Assembly: GCA_016800925.1 (NCBI GenBank)
Contig: JABCPU010000174.1
Coordinates: 62,001 to 126,000, forward strand
Length of the DNA stretch: 64,000 nucleotides
Origin: Suillus spraguei
Taxonomy: Eukaryota > Basidiomycota > Agaricomycetes > Boletales > Suillaceae
Direction of reading: 5' to 3'
Part shown: positions 56,080-64,000 of the stretch, piece after piece
Layout of the letters: every line of letters starts with the position of its first letter
How positions within the stretch are numbered: position 1 is the stretch's first letter
Program-made: the position numbers and the translations under genes
Notes under the pieces: model-generated
Databases searched by the model: none
What the model saw: the letters and a program-made list of their open reading frames with translations, nothing else
Told to the model about the DNA's origin: nothing

Positions 56080-57560
56080 GGGACTCGATCCTCGAAATTA
56101 GGGACTCAATGATCGATAGTCCGAATTCAGGCTTCACGCTCGGGACTCAGGAAAGTGTGAGGCAACAGACTTTGATCCACACATTGTGACTGCCGAACAC
56201 CGAACACCGGCAGCCGGCACTCGGGACTCAGGACTGACACCAATGTGAAAAATATGAATTCACATATAGTGAGTGCCAAATCCCAAACTCAGGCAGCCGG
56301 AGCTCAGGACTCGGGACTCAGAACAATGTGAAAGATGTGAATTCACATATCATACATGACGAACTCCAAATCCCGGCAGCCGGGACTCGGGACTCGGGAC
56401 TCAGAATAATGTGCAAGTCATTGATCCACACATGTTGAGGGCCGAACTCCGAGCCCGGCAGCCAGCGGTCGGAACTTGGGACTCAGAAGAACGAGAAAGA
56501 TATTGATTCCTACATGTAAAGTGCCGAACGCCGAATGCCGAACGCTGTGAAAGATACTGATTCCCACATATCAAGTGGCGAACCCGGAACCCTGGCAGCC
56601 GGAACTCGGGACTCGGGACACACAACATTGTGAATGATATTGATGCACACATGTTAAGTGCCGAACGCCGACTGCCGAGCCCCGGCACCCGGAACTCGGC
56701 ACTCGGCACTCACAACAATCCACACATGTTGAGTGCCGAACCCCGAACTCCGGCAGCCGGAACTCGGGACTCACAACATTGTGAAAGATAGTGATTCCCA
56801 TATGTAAAGTGCCTAACCCCGAACCCCGGCAGCCGGAACTCGGGACTCGGGACACACAACATTGTGAATGATATTGATGCACACATGTTAAGTCCCGAAC
56901 GCCAACTGCCGAGGTCCGGCACCCGGAACTCGGCACTCGGCACTCAGAATAATCCACACATGTTGAGTGCCGAACCCCGAACTCCGGCAGCCGGAACTCG
57001 GGACACACAACATTGTGAATGATATTGATGCACACATGTTAAGTCCCGAACGCCGACTGCCGAGGTCCGGCACCCGGAACTCGGCACTCGGCACTCAGAA
57101 TAATCCACACATGTTGAGTGCCGAACCCCGAACTCCGGCAGCCGGAACTCGGGACTCACAACATTGTGAAAGATAGTGATTCCCATATGTAAAGTGCCTA
57201 ACCCCGAACCCCGGCAGCCGGAACTCGGGACTCGGGACACACAACATTGTGAATGATATTGATGCACACATGTTAAGTCCCGAACGCCGACTGCCGAGCC
57301 CCGGGACCCGGAACTCGGCACTCGGCACTCAGAATAATCCACACATGTTGGGTGCCGAACCCCGAACTCCGGCAGCCGGGACTCGGGACTCACAACATTG
57401 TGAATGATATGGATGCACACATGTGAAGTGCCGAACGCCGACTGCCGAGGCCCGGGACCCGGAACTCGGGACTCGGGACTCAGAATAATGTGAAAGTTAT
57501 TGATCCACATATGTTGACTGCCGAACCCCGCACTGTCGCACAGATATCTATTTCGTCTCG
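56080..57560. repeat. Minisatellite array with approximately 234-bp higher-order period
   Basis: Same family as 15290-18100 (GCCGAACCCCGAACTCCGGCAGCC, then CACAACATTGTGAATGATATTGATGC). Three unit variants alternate: the GATGCACACATGTTAAGT variant recurs at about 56641, 56875, 57026 and 57260, giving offsets of 234, 151 and 234. The long minus-strand ORFs here are repeat artefacts. It extends to within about 130 bp of KDZ copy 2. Confidence 0.9.
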
Positions 57561-57881
57561 ACCCTTGATTGCTGAACCCCAAACCATGAAAACCGGTAGT
57601 CCACAATTGTGGGGTTCGGGGTTCGGTACCTAAGATTCGTGACTCGCCACTCAGAAATATGTGAGGCAATCTTGCCATTTGGAAGTCGAGTCCCATGAAT
57701 TAAGTCCCAAACTCTAAGTACCATTGCACTCAGGCATTCGCCACTCAGCATTTGGGATTTAGGACTCTACACCCGGATCTTGACATCCAGTCCTCAAAAT
57801 CCGGAACAAAATATTCGGGAGTCAAGACAATGATTTGGACGGAATAAAATATTTTACATCATGTATGAAATGAAGACCATT

Positions 57882-58684
57882 CTAATCTAAACACAGTGAA
57901 GAGGACTCCACTCCCCTGCCTCTCTTCAATCTCTGTAGCATGTCAGTGTACATCTTCACCTCTGCCATCTTCTCATGGATACCCTCATCTTGCTCCTCCA
58001 TCAATGCTACCAGGCGTGCTCGAATCATCTTAAGTCCCATCACTGATGGGCCTGATGAGTCATTTACCTCCTCAGGAAGAACCAAGCCATCATCCTCAAC
58101 TCCATTTACCATCCAATGCTGGTAGTGAACGACACAGGACCTCATGATCTGACCCCATTGCCATGGTTCATTCGGAATTTCGGTGTGTCCCATCCACCAT
58201 GGAGTATCATAGCTGGGAATAATCCGGGATGGATGTCCCGGAGCTGCGACATCATCAAACTGACACAGGTGGGATGAAAAGATGTGGTCTGGAACAGTGT
58301 TCCAGGTGAGCATGGGATACAATGTCAGGACATGAGCGACGGGGCTTGGAACAACAGAAACGATGTTCCTTGCAGCTGAGTACTGCAGGAGTGGCGTAAC
58401 AAATGTCTGTTGGAAATCTCAGCATTGCCCAAAAAAGTCAGCCGGTCATCCGGTCATCAGTCACTTACATTGATTTCCCATTGCACCCCGGCTTTAAAGT
58501 ACATGATCCGGGCAGAAGAGGGAGGGTTGTTAGCAGCCTCCATCTGATATTGAGAGATACATGCGCGGATGCGCGATGCAGCCATATTCAAAGTACAAGA
58601 AATATCTTGAAGGTTCAGCTTCATGGGTTGCCAGTGATGTCCAGTATTTGGAGTGCCAGATGTGGATGCAGGAGTTTCAGGCAT
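57882..58684 (-). CDS. Gene X, copy 2: unknown KDZ-associated protein (246 aa)
   Basis: Two exons: 58469-58684 (72 codons, MPETPASTSGTPNTGHHWQP) and 57882-58406 (175 codons including stop), separated by a 62-bp GTAAGT...ACAG intron at 58407-58468, phase 0. The middle contains PWWMGHTEIPNEPWQWGQ. The C-terminal third (ARLVALMEEQDEGIHEKMAE, YTDMLQRLKRG) looks like a coiled coil. No domain is recognised. It lies tail-adjacent to the transposase (about 170 bp downstream) on the same strand in both copies, so it probably moves with it. It may be a transposition cofactor, but nothing in the sequence proves this. Confidence 0.6.
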
Positions 58685-58855
58685 GGCTAATGCAAGAGTG
58701 TGACGCTGGGAATGACACTGACAGATAGTAAAGAGCTGATGATATGAGTCACTGATGGATGGATTAGAAATTCAAACTCCGACATGGGCTGACCCGGACA
58801 ATTCCCGGGACTCAATGTTTGGGTGTCAAATATGCGTTTCATCAGCAAAACAAAT

Positions 58856-61800
58856 TCATTCATGTGCACCATCGATCAACGAGGGCTGCAGGTCTTGAAA
58901 TGCTGCCTGTGCATCCTGAGCTAGTAAGGAATACATTTGAGACTGCCTTCCGGCATAGCATGCATGACCCGGAAGTTGTTTCAACAATGATTCCTGCATC
59001 CGGGCACCCCATGTGGTTGCCTTCCACAAGAAAAAGTTGCACGTCCAATCCATCTCTGATTGCACCAATGATATTTCTTCCTTCCATCGATCCCGTAGTG
59101 CCTTTGCCCGAAGCCAATGAACTCGGTAAACTTGGGATGGGTCCTGTCAGCTCACCACGTAATATATCAAGCATGCCCGAACTCACATTCCTCATTCCAC
59201 GAATTTTCTGGACCCTCCATGTCGACTTCCACTGACCAGAACCAAGCGAGGGACTCATTTCGCTGACCTCGGGCGTTTGGATCGCCGATGGCAGTGCTGA
59301 TTTTGAGCTGCTCGCGAAGCAGGGGTTTGTATTTCTGAAGCTGGTCTGGCCCCGGCTCAAGTTGTATCATTTGCTTCCTGGTTTTTGTATATATACTGGC
59401 ATGTAGGGATACTGCCTGCTGCACTGATGTCACCTGGGACCACGCTCGAGTTTTTAGGGCTTGAGATTTGGCTTGCCTAACTGTTGTTCGGAACAGGATA
59501 GCCTTGTTGCACAAGTGAATGCGGAGATTGTGCAGGGCATCATTGGCCTGCCCTTCACGAAGGGACATCTCCAATGGAATCAGATCCTCTGCCATACAGC
59601 GTCTGCAATGTTCAACCCCGAGGTTTGATGGCAATGGAATTATGGTGAGCTCAGGGGAGTTTGTCCATGCATCAGATGTCTCGGTGAAATCCGCCGGGTC
59701 ATCATCGATATCGTCAAGAATATCTATGTTCAAGTCGTCAGGATCGTCATCTGCATCAAATCCCTCTCCCAGATGCGTAAGAGCAGACCGAGTGAATTCA
59801 TCTATCTGGCCTTGAATACGATCGCGTTGCCGGGCGATATCTAATCTCTGTGTCTCCGTCGATCGTCTTCCAATTCTGCGGACCTCGATGAGCAATGCAA
59901 TTTGAGCCTCTTCAATTGCCAACCCAATGGATATCCATGTTGCCACAGATCTGCGAGAGGGTGCTGCATGACGGGCATTACCCGCTTCTAGTAGTCTAAG
60001 CTCGATCTCCTTTTTGCTTGGTGCTAAGTGAAAAATGAATGCGGAGCTCCACGGAGACAAAGAATGTTAACTTACCCTTCTTGATATTGATTTCATATAA
60101 ATCCATCGCCGCAGGATCCCTGATTCTCTTGGACTGAGCGACCATCTCGCTGGCTAACCATTGTGTCTTTAAATTGCCGGGTGCAGCTTCATCAAGTCTG
60201 TCGAAAGCCTTGCCACTTTCGGCGATGCCATTCTTCGCCAGCTTGTATTTCCGGCAAAGAGTCCTTTTCATGCGGATCATCTTGCAGAAATTGGAATCGT
60301 TCATCTGATAATCAAGACATTCCTTTCGGTGCGGGGATGACATTCCCCGAGCGGCAGGGGAAATCAGGTTGAGACGCGCCCATAGGGTCTCCATGATCTC
60401 TCCATCAATCCGGCCAATGCCTTCAATAAAATTCGAAGCATATCGGACATAGCAACTGTCCTGATGTCCATGCACATGCCACAAACCGATTCCAGGAATG
60501 ATGGTCAGTTCCGGTACCATGTCAAGGTATCGGCTTCGATCCACCCGAACACGAAAGTGCTTGTTGTATTGACAATTAATGTCATAGAAGGTGACAGCCC
60601 TGGTAATGCCTTCCATGTTGTGCTGGGCAGCCTCACAAAGGCATAGTCCATGTTCATTTGTCTGCAAATGATGCATGGTCAACTAGTGAATGTTGAATGG
60701 CATGTTTGGCTTGCCTTTCCCCTTTCTGAAAATCAACCATCGAGTGAGGGACAAAGCACCCATGCCGGGCGCAGGCAACTCCCCCGATTCCTGTGGACTC
60801 GAGCTTGTGCCGCGCCGCATTTGCTTGATTGACCGCCCGGTGATTGTTGCAGCTCGATTTTTCCACCGTGTCAGCAGCCTCCGCAAGATGCATGTTATAC
60901 CTGTCCTTTCCGACCATGAATCCAAGCCCATCTGAAAGCCAAACTTCATCGAGGGGATTAATGGGATGCAGGTGTTCAGCTTTGAAATTTCCGTCCATCA
61001 CAAATGACCGGGTGTATTTCCAGCTTGGAGTTCTTATCATCGCCGAGTTCACTTCGGTATTGAACATGACTCACTCATCAAGTGATTCATCCCCTGACAA
61101 AGATACATTAATCCCAGGCTGAGGACATGCCGGGCAAAATAATGCAAGATCTCCTGCGTTCGGGATGTCAGAACGATGGCCATAGCCATGCCATTTCATG
61201 GTCTTCAACTGCCTCCACTGTCGAGCGACTCTCATGAGCTCTCTGTATCGATCCTTTCCACGGCCTGTGTCAACATCATGTCCTTTAGATGAAGCACAAA
61301 TAGCATTACCGGAACAAGGTGTGGAAACATGCTCGAGGTCATTCGCCGGAGCTTACTGTAATAGTTCATTGCGGAGGTGCCGCATTCAAGGTTGTCCAAT
61401 AGAAAATCATCCAGCACTCCGAAGGTAAACACGGTCTTCGGCCTGTTAAACGATGCAGGGAAAAATCCATGCCTAAACATTTGAATGTCCGGACTCATGG
61501 CATTTGGACAATCGCAGCAGCGAACCTCGAGGCGGTGAACTCCGGACTTGTCAACGATGACCATGGTGTTTTCCTTCGGCTGGAACTCAGGTCCCGACAC
61601 AGACGGAAGATCTTCGGGCTCAAGCTGGTCTTCAGGTTCATCTCCTTCAAACAAATCCCACCTATCTGTGAGCACCGGACATTGCTTGCCATCATGCCCG
61701 AGGTGTATGGTGAGTCCCACATGAGCGAGACAACTCCGCTCGAAGAATTGACCATTCCATTGACTGATCCAGTGGAAAGGATTGCAACGATGTTGACTCC

Positions 61801-62286
61801 TGCAACAGCCCGTGCAATAGAGAGGCTCGCCAAGACAATCTTGACATTTGTAGACCCCATCCTGGTGGCAGATGATGCATCTCCTGTCTTCTGGTGGAGC
61901 TTCTCGATCCAGGAGGTGATGCAGATATGATTCCTGCCTTGGCAGCCATTGCCTGAGGTAGTCATTTTGACTCTGCATTTTTTATATTGAGCTATAGTTT
62001 GAATGACACTCCAACATTTAACATGAACTTGCCATGGTTTTTGGGAGTTGCAATGGCTCAAATGAGCCTTGGTCTTGCTCGTAAGTATTGTCAGGAAAGT
62101 CATCCCAAGGAGGTGGTGCCTGAACAGGCTGAAGTGTTGGTGATTCTGGGGGAGAGTGAGGCATGGACCTGTAGGCTCGTCGTCTGTGCTTGCAAGTGGG
62201 ACCTTGACCCAAATCTTTCTACCCTTGCTGCCCCTTGCTTCTACCCTGTGGGATTTTTGCAATGGGGTGCATCTACCTATCTTCAT
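58856..62286 (-). pseudogene. KDZ transposase with CxC2-like cysteine cluster, copy 2 (near-intact, two 1-bp losses)
   Basis: Six exons on the minus strand: 62286-62033, 61972-61310, 61253-60715, 60661-60076, 60023-59187, 59130-58856. All joins keep phase once two single-base losses are allowed, giving about 1,051 aa. Losses versus copy 1: one A near 62180 (KVPLAST/RRRAYRSM) and one C near 60640 (MDYALCEAAQ). Exon 2 encodes the cysteine cluster CIICHQDGVYKCQDC...CTGCC (about residues 117-145) and later Cys/His. Exons 3-4 carry the transposase core: NNHRAVNQANAARHK, GIGGVACARHGCFVP, YDINCQYNKHF, GIGLWHVHGHQDSC and GRIDGEIMETLW. Exons 5-6 hold a helical C-terminus (WNEE-FYRVHWLRAKALRDRW). Introns 1 and 3 have GC donors. 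It may be recently inactivated, or the two gaps may be sequencing errors. Confidence 0.88.
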
Positions 62287-62524
62287 CTTATTTTATAATG
62301 CTAATGTTGCAAGCAAAGCATCTGCTCAGGTGGAATGAATTTTTATTACATTGTGGTGTCATTACAGTCCTGCCGACTCATTACAAATTTATGTCCATTT
62401 ATGGCTTCGGGACCAATATAGCTCAATTAAGCTACTGTTAGGCTTTTGTCAAAGATCAACTTCTGTCAATTCGTTCATTCTTCCACCTTGCTTATCCTCA
62501 GCCCATTCTGCAATTTGATTCACC
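62287..62524. promoter_or_regulatory. Divergent intergenic region between the KDZ transposase and gene Y, copy 2
   Basis: 238 bp, nearly identical to 8142-8378. The arrangement suggests a shared bidirectional promoter for the two transposon genes. Confidence 0.35.
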
Positions 62525-64000
62525 ATGGCAAGGACGGGTCATTCCACTCACTTGACTTCCGGCAGAAATAGGGCACGTCAACCACAGACACAGAAGCTCA
62601 CGGAAAACGAAATTTCGGAGTTGAAGAACTACCTTCCTGAGTGGACCGCGGCCAAAAGGGGTGAGAAGCGAGGGGTTTTCACTGCAATTGCCAGGGCAGC
62701 CAGGTTGTTTGCTCCTAAAGTCGACCAAGGACAATGGAAAAAGAGGAAGCAGGTGATGCGTCTTCGTTGTGTTGAAAAACTACAATTTTAACATCTTATT
62801 CTTCCATCAACTCTCAGATGTATAACACTTGGTTGTTCAACAACAAGAAAAGGAAGGAAAGGAAGGACATGATAAAGTATGGGAGGAAATGGACACCTAG
62901 GATGGTGGTCTACCAGCAGAAGCGCGAAGAGGTGCTAAAGAGGATTGAGGACGAGTCCGGGGCAAAGCCGGGAGATCCCAGTATGTTCAAACATTATCAG
63001 GGGGCTGTGAAGAGAGTCATGGCTGAATTGGACGACGACGAGTTGGAGAAGGCAAAAGAAACAGCGGAAGAATGGTCAAACAGCTTTCCTCCTCCGGAGA
63101 TACAAGCAGAAGTTGCTCGTAAGAAGGGACCGGCATATATGGAGCACTTTTCGAAAGAGATGTGGAGGCAATGCGGGATGAGAGTTTTTGTGTTGTCAGC
63201 TTGGAAGAATGAACAGGGAGAGGTTCTGTTCGGGATGTAAGTCAATTGTGTCCGTCATCGCCGATCTTGGATCTCAATATATGTGTGCAGGCATGATGAT
63301 AATGAGGCATTAGGAGATGGGGACAGCTTCATGAAGACTAAGGACTGGGAGGACATTGAGCCAGTATGGCAGGAGTACGCCCAGGAACAGTTCGGTGAGT
63401 GTTTGAACTTTGGATGCAAGAATGAATTCGTTGATCATCACAATGATAGGTGCCGGGGCACAGGACGGAGGACGACAGGTCAAGGGAGGTCGCAAAAGAG
63501 TCAGAAAACCAGCTTTGGAACTCGACACAGATGGAAATGGGGATGCCGTTGCTTCCAGACATCACGGAAACAAAAACTTGAGGAGAAGAAAGCCATAGTC
63601 AGGGCGTTTCTTACATCGCACTACAGTGAGTCTTTCGTGGCAACATCTGAGATGTTGCTGAATGTGTGGACACAGGAATATGTTCCGGGAATGACAAGGC
63701 TGTCGTGCCATGGAGTGCCCTCGTACAAAGTCAGGATGACTTTGTGGCAAGGAAGTATCTTCCGGCCGATATTGACCTGAAGGAGCCTTCGAAGTTGCAA
63801 AGCTGGGACACAACGGCCTTGCTCAATTTCTGGTATGCTCAGCAGGAAACAGGAAAAGATTCAACATTTCTGTTCAAAGCATGGAAGAACAAGGATGGGG
63901 ACATGGTACCATCTGTGGCATCCGGCAAGTCGCCATCGCATCTGACTCGTCAAGTGAGAATGCAGAAGAGTGGAACTCTCCGAAGGCCCCGGGATCCATC
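62525..64000 (+). pseudogene. Gene Y, copy 2: unknown KDZ-linked accessory protein (3' part outside window)
   Basis: Exon 1 62525-62752 (76 codons, MARTGHSTHLTSGRNRARQP to KKRKQ); intron 62753-62817; exon 2 62818-63236 (MYNTWLFNNKKRKERKDM, EIQAEVARKKGPAYMEHFSK, EMWRQCGMRVFVLSAWKNEQ); intron to 63290; exon 3 63291-63394 (GMHDDNEALGDGDSFMKTKD); intron to 63449; exon 4 from 63450 with a basic GGRKRVRKP stretch. Exon 1 is open where copy 1 has a TGA. Exon 4 carries small insertions (near 63540 and 63572) that shift frame relative to copy 1 (GMPLLPDITETKLEEKKAIV). The family is unrecognised but conserved in both copies. The window ends before the C-terminus. Confidence 0.6.

Larger units (their letters stand above)
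57690..64000 (-). mobile_element. KDZ-type DNA transposon, copy 2 (right part outside window)
   Basis: Same gene order and orientation as copy 1: gene X and transposase on minus, gene Y on plus. Better preserved than copy 1 in codons but with two 1-bp losses in the transposase. The left similarity limit is near CCCATGAATT; the right end is not in the window. Confidence 0.75.

Noticed and set aside
56401..57751. Long minus-strand ORFs of up to 250 codons in the minisatellite
   Set aside because: They reuse the same repeat unit in different frames; the 234-bp period is a multiple of three, which keeps frames open. No domain and no start context.

Overview
The window looks like a transposon-dominated stretch of a basidiomycete (most likely Agaricomycete) nuclear genome. 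The evidence is the short spliceosomal introns of about 47-65 bp, a class V myosin tail gene, two copies of a KDZ-type DNA transposon with its cysteine cluster, chromodomain-bearing Ty3/gypsy retroelements, and a TET/JBP-like dioxygenase gene. Only the myosin fragment at the left edge looks like an ordinary host housekeeping gene.

Layout. 1-2.1 kb: 3' end of a class V myosin gene. 2.1-3.6 kb: intergenic sequence, a 13-bp-arm hairpin and a heptanucleotide tandem repeat. 3.6-10.7 kb: KDZ element copy 1, with an unknown gene X, the KDZ transposase and a divergent accessory gene Y. 10.7-15.3 kb: a divergent pair of unknown genes Z and W, each broken by a solo LTR; W carries a Zn2Cys6-like double cysteine module. 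15.3-18.5 kb: minisatellites. 18.5-28.0 kb: a head-to-head inverted composite of chromovirus family A, which carries an antisense gene with a similar double cysteine module between pol and the 3' LTR. 28.0-43.6 kb: a truncated family B element (B2) split by a complete 8.9-kb family B element (B1) with ATCCG target duplications; B1 is itself split by a 1.3-kb solo LTR with ATACC duplications. Family B has a third sense ORF after pol with a C-terminal CCHC knuckle. 43.6-50.25 kb: old, almost CpG-free relics (including family B relative B3) interrupted by young CpG-rich solo LTRs. 50.25-53.0 kb: 5' half of another family A element with an intact gag. 53.0-54.4 kb: tandem duplications. 54.6-55.9 kb: TET/JBP-like gene. 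56.0-57.6 kb: minisatellite. 57.7-64.0 kb: KDZ copy 2, cut by the window end.

How it fits together. Almost every element is decayed, and one lesion type dominates: CGA codons turned into TGA. Eight such sites can be paired directly with an intact CGA in the sister copy. Together with the CpG desert and the CpG-biased divergence of the B1 LTR pair, this indicates heavy CpG methylation of the repeats. A TET/JBP-like enzyme (predicted oxidation of methylated bases) lying next to KDZ transposons in this landscape is the most biologically interesting combination here. The antisense double-cysteine gene of family A and the post-pol ORF of family B are the best candidates for under-described retroelement accessory genes.

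Coordinates of LTRs with target duplications and of the KDZ2 exons were read base by base; minisatellite edges and homology breakpoints are approximate.
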